Assembly: GCA_964454335.1 (NCBI GenBank)
Contig: CAYVVT010000009.1
Span: 42,458-106,457, forward strand
From: CAYVVT01 sp964454335
GTDB lineage: Bacteria; Fidelibacterota; UBA8477; JABMPR01
Direction: 5' to 3'
DNA: 64,000 nt
Shown here piece by piece: positions 7,927 to 16,637 of this stretch (the stretch's first letter is position 1; each line of letters opens with the position of its first letter). The notes under the pieces were generated by a model. That model had not been told where the DNA came from and searched no databases. It worked only from the letters and a program-made list of their open reading frames with translations. The position numbers and the translations under genes are program-made.

Positions 7927-10548
7927 ATGGCAAAGGTGAAAAAGAAGCCTGAGGGGGGCGCAACGCCTCTCATGCGGCAGTACTATGAGATCAAACGGAA
8001 GTATCCGGACGTGGTGCTGTTATATCGTATGGGCGATTTCTATGAGACCTTTGACGAGGACGCCAAACTCACTGCCGAGGTATTGGGCATCACCCTGACC
8101 TCAAGGGCCAACGGAAAGGCTTCCCAAGTTCCACTGGCGGGTTTTCCATATCATGCACTGGACTCCTATCTCTACAAATATCTGGATTCAGGACATCGCG
8201 TGGCCATCTGCGAGCAGGTTGAAGATCCCAAACAGGCCAAGGGGATCGTAAAACGGGAAGTGGTGGAAGTAGCCACTCCGGGTTCCGCCATGAGTGAGCA
8301 CTTCCTCAGCGCCAAGGAAGCCAATTTCCTTGTGGCTCTGGCGCCAGGGGAGGATGATGCGTATGGTCTGGCCTTCATCGATGTCTCCACCGGTCGCTTC
8401 GAAGCAATGGAGATCCAGGGCGGACAGCTGAACAGTCTCATGGCTACCCTGGACCCACGAGAGATCCTGCTGGCGGAGAACGATGAGGTGAGTCAAAGCC
8501 TGCTGAAGCTGGATGGTACGCTTTTCAGCAGAGTGGAGGACTGGGTCTATCACCACGAATTCGCCCGCAACGAATTACTAAAGAAGTTCAATACCCGTTC
8601 CCTGAGGGGCTTTGGTCTGGAGAAGCTGGCGCTGGCGACGGCAGCTGCGGGTGCAATCCTGTATTATCTTCAACAGTACCAGGGCCGGGAGCTCACCCAT
8701 GTGACCCGTATCCGTAGTCTGAGTATGGCAGACTGGATGGTACTGGACAATGACACCCTGCGGAACCTGGAGTTGTTCCACAGCATGTCCGGACGCCAAC
8801 GAGGCACGCTCATCGATTGTCTGGATGTTACCGTCAGTGCTGCCGGAGGCCGTCTCCTGCGCGAATGGATGCAGAAGCCCCTGTTGAAGCGCGACCGCAT
8901 CCAGGCACGTCTGGACAAGGTTCAGCGCTTGCTGGAGTGTGACAGTGAACGCGAGTCGATCAGGGAGCTGTTAAAACAATGTGTCGATCTGGAGCGCAGT
9001 CTGGCCCGTCTGGGAACCAACCGGGCTTCCGCCCGGGACCTGGCCGGTATCCGTTTCACCCTGGAGAAACTCCCGGAACTGAAGACACAGATCGAGCAGA
9101 TGGAGCAGGAGACCGCTGTATTCAGCTCGGAGGAATCATCAGACCTGACATCCCTGGCAGCAACCATTGCCAGTCGAATTGTAGATGAACCACCCCTGTC
9201 GGTCAAACAGGGTGGAATGATCCGGGATGGTGTCGATGCCGAGTTGGATGAGATCCGGGGGATCGCACGCAATGCCAAGGAATGGTTGACCGCTTTTCAG
9301 AAAAGTGAACGCGAACGGCTGGGCATTCCATCCTTGAAGGTGGGCTACAACAAGGTATTTGGCTACTACATCGAGATCACCCACACGCATAAAGACCGGG
9401 TACCTGAGGATTATATCCGCAAACAGACCCTGGTAAACTCCGAACGTTTCATCACCGAAGAGCTCAAGGAGTACGAGGAGAAGGTTCTGACGGCAGAGGA
9501 GCGATACACCGCACGGGAGCTGGAATTGTTCAACGCCCTGCAGCAGGAGGTCCTGGCCTTTTCTTCCGCCATCCAGACCCAGGCCGCTTTCCTGGCCCAA
9601 CTGGATGTGCTCGGCTGTTTTGCCCAGTTGGCCCATGACAGACATTACTGTCGTCCGGACCTGGATGAGAGCCTGGGGCTTGAGATCCATAACGGTCGTC
9701 ACCCGGTGATCGAACAGACCCTGCCCATCGATGAAGCCTTTATCCCGAATGATCTCGTCGCTGACGCCCTCCAGGACCAGATCCTGTTGATCACCGGTCC
9801 AAATATGGCCGGGAAGTCCACCTATCTCCGTCAAGCCGGCCTCATCGTCCTCATGGCACAGATGGGTGCCTACATTCCCGCCGATTCAGCCCGGATCGGG
9901 ATCGTTGACCGGATCTTCACACGAGTGGGGGCTTCGGACAATCTTACCGGTGGTGAATCGACCTTCATGGTTGAGATGAACGAAACCGCAAATATCCTGA
10001 ACAACGCAACCCAACGCAGTCTGATCCTGTTGGACGAGATCGGCCGGGGTACCTCCACCTATGACGGGCTGGCGATCGCCTGGGCACTGGTGGAATATCT
10101 GCACGGCCGTACCGAACAGGCAGCACGAACCCTTTTTGCCACCCACTATCACGAACTGGTGAGTCTGGAAAAGGTGCTGGACCGCGTGAAAAACTACACC
10201 ATCGCCGTCCGCGAATTCGATGACCAGGTCATCTTTCTCAGGAAGATCATTCCCGGGGGGGCGGACAAATCCTACGGTATCCACGTGGCCCAGATGGCCG
10301 GCGTCCCACTGCCGGTGATCCAGCGGGCCAATGAGATCCTGCAGAGCCTGGACAGCGGTGAAGTGGCTGTGCGCAGTGACACGATTGCCGAGACGGTTCC
10401 GAGTCTCGATATGAACCAACTGTCCCTGTTCGAAAAGCAGGAACAGATCCTGCGTCAGCGCCTCCAGGAAATTGACATCAATCATCTGACGCCCATGGAT
10501 GCCATTCGGCTGGTGGATGAGCTGCTGAAGGAGATCCATGGCAAATAA
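7927..10548 (+). CDS. mutS: DNA mismatch repair protein MutS
   Basis: MutS binds mismatches and starts methyl-independent or MutH-dependent repair with MutL. The protein has 873 residues, close to the usual 850-870. The N-terminal mismatch-binding motif is visible as RMGDFYETF, where the phenylalanine stacks on the mismatch and the glutamate contacts it. The connector, lever and clamp domains follow. The ABC-type ATPase has Walker A GPNMAGKST from residue 624, the signature region around GGESTFMVEM, and Walker B LILLDEIGRGTSTYDG. The C-terminus ends LVDELLKEIHGK. Its last codons overlap or abut the start of the next gene, suggesting cotranscription. Confidence 0.97.
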   Translation: MAKVKKKPEGGATPLMRQYYEIKRKYPDVVLLYRMGDFYETFDEDAKLTAEVLGITLTSRANGKASQVPLAGFPYHALDSYLYKYLDSGHRVAICEQVEDPKQAKGIVKREVVEVATPGSAMSEHFLSAKEANFLVALAPGEDDAYGLAFIDVSTGRFEAMEIQGGQLNSLMATLDPREILLAENDEVSQSLLKLDGTLFSRVEDWVYHHEFARNELLKKFNTRSLRGFGLEKLALATAAAGAILYYLQQYQGRELTHVTRIRSLSMADWMVLDNDTLRNLELFHSMSGRQRGTLIDCLDVTVSAAGGRLLREWMQKPLLKRDRIQARLDKVQRLLECDSERESIRELLKQCVDLERSLARLGTNRASARDLAGIRFTLEKLPELKTQIEQMEQETAVFSSEESSDLTSLAATIASRIVDEPPLSVKQGGMIRDGVDAELDEIRGIARNAKEWLTAFQKSERERLGIPSLKVGYNKVFGYYIEITHTHKDRVPEDYIRKQTLVNSERFITEELKEYEEKVLTAEERYTARELELFNALQQEVLAFSSAIQTQAAFLAQLDVLGCFAQLAHDRHYCRPDLDESLGLEIHNGRHPVIEQTLPIDEAFIPNDLVADALQDQILLITGPNMAGKSTYLRQAGLIVLMAQMGAYIPADSARIGIVDRIFTRVGASDNLTGGESTFMVEMNETANILNNATQRSLILLDEIGRGTSTYDGLAIAWALVEYLHGRTEQAARTLFATHYHELVSLEKVLDRVKNYTIAVREFDDQVIFLRKIIPGGADKSYGIHVAQMAGVPLPVIQRANEILQSLDSGEVAVRSDTIAETVPSLDMNQLSLFEKQEQILRQRLQEIDINHLTPMDAIRLVDELLKEIHGK

Positions 10549-10585
10549 GCCGGAAACCTGCAAGCCCAGAGGGCGTATAGGACAT

Positions 10586-11596
10586 ATGTTACGCACAGCA
10601 TTGCTGCTCCTGCTGCCCCTGATGATGATAGCCGAGACCGTGTCCTATGGAGAGGATCCCTTTGTTCTGGGTCTGGGGCTGGATGCCTACGCACTGGGGC
10701 ACATTCGCGGTCTGCCCCTGAGCGTCACAAGCCTGGGAGCTAATGGTGCCAGTCTTGAAGCACGATCTCCCCGTGCCGGATATCAGCACAGCGAAGGTTT
10801 TGGCGGCGTTTACCAGACAGACGTCATCTACGGCAGCTGGGAGCGCTGGACCCTGGCCCTGTTCCGTGGGGGCATCAGCGGTATCGCCGACACCCGTGGT
10901 GCCTTGCAGGACTATGGCAGTGACGGTCAACCCAACACAAATGACACGGATGGCAGCGAAGGCAATGGTACCCTGGATCCCGGTGAACGCCTGAGTATCA
11001 ACAACATCGAGTTCTTCAGCACACAACAATGGGTGGTGGAAGCAGGATACGGCATCCCTCTGGCCAAGAACCTGGCGATCCACGGCAGTGCCCGTCTCCT
11101 CTACCACGACCTCTATGCCCAGCAGGGCTATGGGGTGGGATTTCATGGTGGTGCCCTTTATCAGCCGCATCCCAGGCTGCGACTGGGACTGCAGGTCACA
11201 GATCTGCTGACCACAACCGTCTTCTGGTCTGAAGGCAGCACAGAACGCTATCCTCCGCAGCTCTACCTGACAGCCGATTACTTCCTCACGTTCAGGAATG
11301 TTCCCTTTGCCTTCCGCCCGATCCTGGAGTGGCACTGGTCACCCTTCCAGGATGTGAGTGGTGAGCAGACCGCCAGCGGCGGACTCAGTTATGGGATCGA
11401 GATCGGTTTCAAGAATCAGCTCATCACCCAGCTGGGCCGGAATCCATACGGTGATCTTGCACTGGGTGCCCTGATCCGGACCCGCTACCTGGATATCCAG
11501 TATGCTACGACCTTCTCCGCTCTGCGGAATGTCAATGGACCCACCCACCGGGTTGGTGCCATATTCCAGCTCAGCGAATTCTCCTTTTTCCAGTAG
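10586..11596 (+). CDS. PorV/PorQ-like outer-membrane beta-barrel protein
   Basis: A 336-residue protein with an N-terminal signal peptide (MLRTALLLLLPLMMIAETVSYG) and alternating amphipathic strands ending in FQLSEFSFFQ, an aromatic C-terminus typical of outer-membrane barrels. The overall pattern resembles the PorV/PorQ group of T9SS-associated barrels. One loop is strongly acidic (NTNDTDGSEGNGTLDPGE) and looks calcium-binding. The ATG at 10586 places the signal peptide at the N-terminus; the frame also opens at 10538 inside mutS, which would add 16 residues. It probably shares the mutS transcript. Specific function unknown. Confidence 0.65.
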   Translation: MLRTALLLLLPLMMIAETVSYGEDPFVLGLGLDAYALGHIRGLPLSVTSLGANGASLEARSPRAGYQHSEGFGGVYQTDVIYGSWERWTLALFRGGISGIADTRGALQDYGSDGQPNTNDTDGSEGNGTLDPGERLSINNIEFFSTQQWVVEAGYGIPLAKNLAIHGSARLLYHDLYAQQGYGVGFHGGALYQPHPRLRLGLQVTDLLTTTVFWSEGSTERYPPQLYLTADYFLTFRNVPFAFRPILEWHWSPFQDVSGEQTASGGLSYGIEIGFKNQLITQLGRNPYGDLALGALIRTRYLDIQYATTFSALRNVNGPTHRVGAIFQLSEFSFFQ

Positions 11597-11686
11597 AACT
11601 GCCGGGGTGTTTCGATACCCTTGTTCTGAGCCCTAGATCCTCAATTGTTTATCGAAGTTACCTTGTGAAAAGGTCTGAGTGAGTGC

Positions 11687-12829
11687 TCACCAGATGAGTT
11701 TTCCAAGTATGCGGGGGCCGTTTGCGCCGGTGACTGAGGGCAGATTGCCGGGAAAACGCCTCAAATTGAGATAGCCCAGATAGGCAAAACCAAAAGCTTC
11801 CTTGTTGTCTACACCAAGACCATCCTGGTCCAGCTTTCTCAACTCCACGTCAGGGAAACGCAGTGCCAGCTGTTCCACAAGATAATCATTATGGGCACCA
11901 CCTCCGCTGACCATCACCTGTTCCGGCAGCTCTGCAGGCCCGAAGGAGTTCCAGGAATGAACGATGCATTCAGCTGTGTAATGGGTCAGAGTACATATGA
12001 GATCCAGCCAGCTCTGCTCTGTACCGGGTTGGCATATGCGGAGCAACTCTTCGTAATATTCGCTGCCGAAGTCTTCCTGGCCGGCCGATCTGGGTGGTGC
12101 CTGACCGAGGAAATCGTGTTGCAGCATTGTTTGTAGCCAGGACCGGTTAAGCTGTCCGCTGACTGCCAGTTTTCCGCCGTCGTCATAGCTTTGACTGTCC
12201 TGAGTGAATGCTCTCACGGCACGGTCGATAAGTGTATTCCCTGGCCCGCTGTCCCAGGCCGTGATCAGATGATTTGATCCGGAAGGTGGCAGTGCTGTCA
12301 GGTTGGCTATACCGCCAATATTAAGGGCCAGGGTCCAATGACTTCGCGGGCGGAATAGAAGGTCGTCCACGATGGGGATCAGCGGGGCACCCTGGCCGCC
12401 GGCCAGGACATCTGCTGTTCTGAAATCATAAACGACAGGAATGTCGAAAGCCTGTATCAATTCACCCGGTTCACCGACCTGCAGGCTGAAGGCCGGTGGC
12501 TGATGGACCAGGGTCTGACCGTGACTGGCAATGAGATCCACCCCCTTGATCCGGTCCGCCAGCACCTCGGTTAGCCAGCGACCATAGCGATAGTGCAGGT
12601 CCGCGGCCCCGGAGACCGTCATCAATAATGGATCCTTGAACATGCGCATCATCTCCTCGGGATAGGGGATGGTACCACTTTCCAGGATCGAGAATTCGGG
12701 ATAGATGCCTGTACCCGTGAACTCAGAACAGCACCAATCAAGACCATCGGCGGAGGTTCCACTCATCAAGCCCATGATATTGAGCTTCTCAGACTTCTGA
12801 AGATCGAGGATATGGGACCAGGAACGCAT
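11687..12829 (-). CDS. anmK: Anhydro-N-acetylmuramic acid kinase
   Basis: AnmK phosphorylates and opens 1,6-anhydro-MurNAc released during peptidoglycan turnover, giving MurNAc-6-phosphate for recycling. The 380-residue length fits. The ATP-binding phosphate loop of the hexokinase/actin-like family is seen as GLMSGTSADGLD (20-31). Further motifs are ASHGQTLVH, ALNIGGIANLT, the WDSGPGNTLID stretch and MVSGGGAHN near the C-terminus. It is convergent with the PorV-like gene (90-base gap). No clear Shine-Dalgarno precedes the chosen start, and upstream sequence on this strand is repetitive. No MurQ gene is adjacent. Confidence 0.93.
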   Translation of the reverse strand: MRSWSHILDLQKSEKLNIMGLMSGTSADGLDWCCSEFTGTGIYPEFSILESGTIPYPEEMMRMFKDPLLMTVSGAADLHYRYGRWLTEVLADRIKGVDLIASHGQTLVHQPPAFSLQVGEPGELIQAFDIPVVYDFRTADVLAGGQGAPLIPIVDDLLFRPRSHWTLALNIGGIANLTALPPSGSNHLITAWDSGPGNTLIDRAVRAFTQDSQSYDDGGKLAVSGQLNRSWLQTMLQHDFLGQAPPRSAGQEDFGSEYYEELLRICQPGTEQSWLDLICTLTHYTAECIVHSWNSFGPAELPEQVMVSGGGAHNDYLVEQLALRFPDVELRKLDQDGLGVDNKEAFGFAYLGYLNLRRFPGNLPSVTGANGPRILGKLIW

Positions 12830-13115
12830 GGGGGAAAGTAGGAAGGCAGAAGATAGAAGACAGGAGAAAGAAGACAGATGGCGAAGGGTGGAAACTGGAA
12901 ATTTGAAATTTGAATCTGAACGAATCCCGGTCTGTTAAAAGAATCCAATTGATCCCCGGCATGAATACCCTGGTCCACCGAGTTTACCTGAAGGCCACAC
13001 CCGACGGCAGAGCCAACTCATTCTCAAAAAATGGTATCAGGTTGTAAAACCCACCCATCACCTGGATTCTATCTCCTGACTCCTGTCTCCCTGCTGCTGT
13101 CTCCCGACTCCTCCC
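12830..13115. other. Intergenic region of repeats between anmK and tig
   Basis: The spacer holds GAAGACAG/GGAGAAAG-type short repeats (12840-12880), a GGAAATTTGAAATTTGAA stretch (12896-12913), the 64-bp dispersed repeat described separately, and a TCTCCTGACTCCTGTCTCC run (13070-13110). No coding sequence is supported here. The tig promoter follows immediately. Confidence 0.6.
12971..13034 (+). repeat. 64-bp dispersed repeat, copy 1 (upstream of tig)
   Basis: The sequence starting TGGTCCACC and ending CCAACTCATTCTCAAAAAA aligns without gaps to 63535-63598, which lies upstream of the rRNA promoters. Both copies are in the same orientation relative to the downstream promoter, and both are followed by CTCCTGTCTCC-rich text. 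Confidence 0.8.
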
Positions 13116-13146
13116 TTGCTCAAGCATAGGTCCCCGACTATCTTTG
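13116..13146 (+). promoter_or_regulatory. tig operon promoter (Bacteroidota-like)
   Basis: TTG at 13116-13118, a 20-base spacer, then TATCTTTG at 13139-13146, matching the TAnnTTTG -7 element used by Bacteroidota-type sigma factors. It is followed by a GC-rich discriminator, CGCGCT. The rRNA P2 promoter has the same spacing and an almost identical core (TATATTTGCGCGCT). The predicted start lies about 45-50 bases before tig. Confidence 0.6.
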
Positions 13147-13198
13147 CGCGCTATGTGAGAAATGAGACTAATCCCAAGAAAGAATCGGAGTTAGAGAT

Positions 13199-14491
13199 TT
13201 GGATATAAAGGTTGAAGTTGGGCAGGCTCACGAGCGTACACTCAAGGTGCATACCGCTTGGGATGAACTGAAGCCCAGCTATGAAAAGAAACTCAACGAT
13301 CTCAATAAGAAGGTGAAGCGACCGGGCTTCAGGCCTGGCAAGATCCCGCGTCAGATCATGACCAGCACCTATGGTCCTGCTGTCCTGGCGGACCTGGTGG
13401 AGGACTGGGTCCAGAAAGCCTACATGCAGGCCGTCATCGAGAACAACTGGGAACCGATCAAACAGGTGAGTATCGATGACATGCAGGAATTCGACGAGGG
13501 CAAGGACCTGGATTTTACCCTCAGCCTCGAGGTGGAACCGGACATCGCACTCCCGGACTACAAGAGCGGATACAAAGTGACCCGGCCCAAATACATCCCC
13601 AGCGACGAGGATGTGGAACATGCCCTGGGCCATCTCCAGGAACGCTATGCACAGGTGGAAACCCGCGAGGATGGTGCGCTGGAAGGTGATCTCATCATGG
13701 GTGATCTTCAGTACCTGGACGAAAGCGGGCTACCCATCATCGGCCGCAAAGTGGAGGATCGCTACATCAAGGTGGGTGAAGGCGTATTTGGCGGCGATGT
13801 ATTGCAGCAGCTTACCGGGGCAAAAACCGGAGACGATATCCGCTTCACCATCCCCGGACCGGACAAGGGCGAGGAAGATCTGCATGTTCAGCTAACCGTG
13901 AAAGCGGTGGAGTCCCATGTGCTTCCTGAGCTCAATGATGCATTCGCCAAGACGGTGAACCCGGAGTTGGAGGACTTTGAAGCCCTGAAGGCCGAGGTGC
14001 TGGAAGATATCAATGAGCAGCTCAAGCAGGATGCGGAACGCGCATTACGACAGGCCATTGCGGATCATATGGTCCAGAAATCAAAGGTCGATATCCCGGA
14101 GAGCATGGTAGTCAATTACCTGGACCGCTTCATCGAGCGTGTGAAGCAAGAACAGGGTGATAACGTAGATGAGGAAGAGATCCGCAGCAGCAATCGCGAC
14201 CGGGCGGATTGGGAACTGAAATGGTACCTGGCCCGGAAGAAGCTGGTACGTGCGGAGGAGTTGCAGGTCACTGAGGAGGATATCGATGCGAAAATCGATA
14301 AACTCACAGAGAAGATGCCCGGTGACAAGACCAAGATCAAAGCCCTGTACCGTGACAAACAGTATCTGCCGCAGATCCGTGAAGACATACTGGACGAAAA
14401 GGTATTCGTTCATCTGATCTCTTTTGCCAAGGTGAAGGAAAAGAAGGTCAACACCAAAGAAATTGGAGGCTATCATGGCCACGCCCATTAA
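13199..14491 (+). CDS. tig: Trigger factor, ribosome-associated chaperone
   Basis: Trigger factor binds the ribosomal exit tunnel and shields nascent chains; it also has a prolyl isomerase domain. The protein has 430 residues as expected. The ribosome-docking signature is GFRPGKIPRQI near residue 42. The central FKBP-like PPIase domain (about 150-240) and the helical C-terminal chaperone arms follow. The C-terminus is short and histidine-bearing (GYHGHAH). The start is TTG at 13199, preceded by GGAG with good spacing. The stop overlaps the clpP start region by 17 bases, so tig, clpP and clpX form an operon, a common bacterial order. Confidence 0.95.
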   Translation: MDIKVEVGQAHERTLKVHTAWDELKPSYEKKLNDLNKKVKRPGFRPGKIPRQIMTSTYGPAVLADLVEDWVQKAYMQAVIENNWEPIKQVSIDDMQEFDEGKDLDFTLSLEVEPDIALPDYKSGYKVTRPKYIPSDEDVEHALGHLQERYAQVETREDGALEGDLIMGDLQYLDESGLPIIGRKVEDRYIKVGEGVFGGDVLQQLTGAKTGDDIRFTIPGPDKGEEDLHVQLTVKAVESHVLPELNDAFAKTVNPELEDFEALKAEVLEDINEQLKQDAERALRQAIADHMVQKSKVDIPESMVVNYLDRFIERVKQEQGDNVDEEEIRSSNRDRADWELKWYLARKKLVRAEELQVTEEDIDAKIDKLTEKMPGDKTKIKALYRDKQYLPQIREDILDEKVFVHLISFAKVKEKKVNTKEIGGYHGHAH

Positions 14492-15071
14492 TCAACTCGT
14501 TCCCATGGTTGTGGAGCAGACCGGCCGCACCGAGCGGGCCTATGATATCTACAGCCGTTTACTCAAGGAGCGCATCATCTTCCTGAGCACACCCATCGAC
14601 GACAACGTAGCCAGTCTGGTGGTAGCCCAGCTTATTTTTCTGGAAGCAGATGACGCCGAGAAGGACATTTTTCTGTACATCAATTCCCCTGGTGGGATCA
14701 TTACGTCAGGCATGGCCATCCTGGATACGATGAATTACATCAAGCCGGATGTCTGTACTACTGTCGTGGGGCAGGCCTCCAGTATGGCCGCAGTGCTCAT
14801 GGCAGCAGGCACTCCTGGCAAACGCTATGTATTGCCCCATGCCCGGATCATGATCCATCAACCCCTGGGTGGTGCCGAAGGCCAGGCTTCCGATATCGTC
14901 ATTGCAGCTGAGGAGATCCAGCGCATGAAGAAGGAGTTGAATGCCATGCTGGCGCGCTATACGGGCAAAAAGGTCACCCAGATCGAGAAGGATGCGGACC
15001 GCAATTACTTCATGTCGTCTGAAGAAGCCGTTAAATATGGTTTGGCCGATCAGGTAATCGAGAAGCGCTGA
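14475..15071 (+). CDS. clpP: ATP-dependent Clp protease proteolytic subunit
   Basis: ClpP forms the tetradecameric serine protease chamber fed by ClpX. The protein has 198 residues. The catalytic serine is S103 in GQASSMAAV and the histidine is H128 in RIMIHQPLGG. The third triad position, aspartate in E. coli (ERDRF), aligns here with N177 in DADRNYFMSS, codon AAT at 15003-15005. The ATG at 14475 has GGAGG six to ten bases upstream; a TTG at 14463 is in frame but less likely. It overlaps the end of tig and lies four bases before clpX. Confidence 0.95.
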   Translation: MATPINQLVPMVVEQTGRTERAYDIYSRLLKERIIFLSTPIDDNVASLVVAQLIFLEADDAEKDIFLYINSPGGIITSGMAILDTMNYIKPDVCTTVVGQASSMAAVLMAAGTPGKRYVLPHARIMIHQPLGGAEGQASDIVIAAEEIQRMKKELNAMLARYTGKKVTQIEKDADRNYFMSSEEAVKYGLADQVIEKR

Positions 15072-15075
15072 GCAG

Positions 15076-16326
15076 ATGAACGACACGCCCGAACAGCGGA
15101 GTTGTTCCTTCTGTGGCCGCGCCCAGGAGGAGACGGGGATGCTCATCGCCAGTCCCACAGGGGTTTACATCTGTGAACGCTGTGTCACCAGTGCCGGCCA
15201 GATCCTGAAGGATGAGGCCGATATCAGCCTGGAGGCCAAGCCGCTGTTCGAAAGTCACGAAGACATACCCAAACCTGAAGCCATCAAGGCCCACCTTGAC
15301 CAGTACGTCATCGGCCAGGAAGAGGCCAAACGCACTGTGTCGGTGGCGGTTTACAATCACTACAAACGGATCCACACCCTGGATGAGATCGACGACGTGG
15401 AACTCGAGAAGAGCAATATTCTGCTCATGGGGCCCACCGGGACGGGGAAAACGCTGCTGGCACGTGCGCTGGCGAGTTACCTGCATGTTCCCTTTGCTAT
15501 CGCTGATGCCACCGTTCTGACAGAAGCCGGCTATGTCGGGGAAGATGTGGAGAACATCCTGGTCCGGCTGCTGCAGTCGGCTGACTACGATGTGGATGCA
15601 ACCCAGGCCGGTATCATATACATCGACGAGATCGACAAGATCTCCCGGCGTTCGGCAAACGCGTCCATCACCAGGGACGTCAGTGGGGAGGGGGTTCAGC
15701 AAGCCCTGCTTAAGATCCTGGAAGGCACGGTGGCCCAGGTCCCGCCGAAGGGCGGACGCAAGCATCCCGAGCAGCCCCTGGTTTCCATAGATACCAGCAA
15801 CATCCTCTTCATTGTTGGTGGGGCATTCCAGGGCGTCGATGAGATCATCCACAAACGCCGACGTAAGACGCTCATGGGCTTTAATACAGAGCTTGGAATC
15901 GACCAGGATCTGAAGGGAGCGGAGCTGCTACAGTTCGTCGAACCGGAGGATCTGCTGCAATATGGCCTGATCCCTGAGCTCATTGGTCGCCTGCCGGTGG
16001 TGGCAACCCTGGAGGAGCTGACCCGGGACGCCCTGCGGACCATTCTCCTGGAACCACGCAATGCCCTGGTGAAACAGTATAAGAAGCTCTTCGAACTGGA
16101 AGGTGTAAAACTACGTTTCGAGGAAGCGGCCCTGGAGGCCATCATCGATGCCGCCCAGAAAAATGACACTGGAGCCCGTGCTCTGCGACGCAGTATTGAG
16201 AAGATCATGATGAACATCATGTTCGAATTGCCCAGCATGAAGAATATCCAGAGCTGTGTAATCACTGAAAAGGTGGTTAGGGAAGGCGCCAAACCCCGCT
16301 TCACCCGCCGCCGTTCTTCGGCCTGA
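15076..16326 (+). CDS. clpX: ATP-dependent Clp protease ATP-binding subunit ClpX
   Basis: ClpX is the AAA+ unfoldase that recognises tagged substrates and feeds ClpP. The protein has 416 residues. The N-terminal zinc-binding domain has two CxxC pairs, CSFC and CERC. The Walker A motif is GPTGTGKT, Walker B is IIYIDEIDKI, and the RKH pore loop is seen around GGRKHPEQP. Sensor and C-terminal small-domain sequence (TGARALRRSIEK) is conserved. The start follows the clpP stop by four bases, with GAGCAG just before ATG. It is the last gene of the tig-clpP-clpX operon; no convincing terminator was found after it. Confidence 0.97.
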   Translation: MNDTPEQRSCSFCGRAQEETGMLIASPTGVYICERCVTSAGQILKDEADISLEAKPLFESHEDIPKPEAIKAHLDQYVIGQEEAKRTVSVAVYNHYKRIHTLDEIDDVELEKSNILLMGPTGTGKTLLARALASYLHVPFAIADATVLTEAGYVGEDVENILVRLLQSADYDVDATQAGIIYIDEIDKISRRSANASITRDVSGEGVQQALLKILEGTVAQVPPKGGRKHPEQPLVSIDTSNILFIVGGAFQGVDEIIHKRRRKTLMGFNTELGIDQDLKGAELLQFVEPEDLLQYGLIPELIGRLPVVATLEELTRDALRTILLEPRNALVKQYKKLFELEGVKLRFEEAALEAIIDAAQKNDTGARALRRSIEKIMMNIMFELPSMKNIQSCVITEKVVREGAKPRFTRRRSSA

Positions 16327-16637
16327 TCACAACCTCACGATTCCCATCAAAAGAGCTTGGTTTTATGTCCAATTGGTCTCGATCCCGGGGGCCTTGACCT
16401 GTACGGGATTGACCTCAGCAGACCGCAAAAGTCATATCTATCCCGTTGCTTCGGTTGGAGTACAATCAAATCCTGAATGACTTTTCGTTAATATCTGCGC
16501 TCTTACAAATTAATTTCATATGCGTTAATCCTTATTTATAAAGGATTTGCAGGCAACTAATAATGTCTTGACACATTTTTTTCTTACCACTAAACTTCGC
16601 ACTGGCAGATAAAAAACTGGTAGTGGAGGTAAATACC
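16327..16637. other. Intergenic region between clpX and the TonB receptor
   Basis: About 310 bases without a gene. It holds a small inverted repeat, AATCCTT with AAGGATT (16527-16533 and 16541-16547), an A/T-rich stretch and a sigma70-like promoter described separately. No reading frame of note. Confidence 0.5.
16568..16596 (+). promoter_or_regulatory. Sigma70-like promoter before surface module A
   Basis: TTGACA at 16568-16573 and TAAACT at 16591-16596 are separated by exactly 17 bases. The start would fall about 35 bases before the ATG at 16638. The T-rich spacer is compatible with a promoter. Placement in front of the first gene of the receptor-cargo-PorV cluster suggests it drives that operon. 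Confidence 0.4.
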
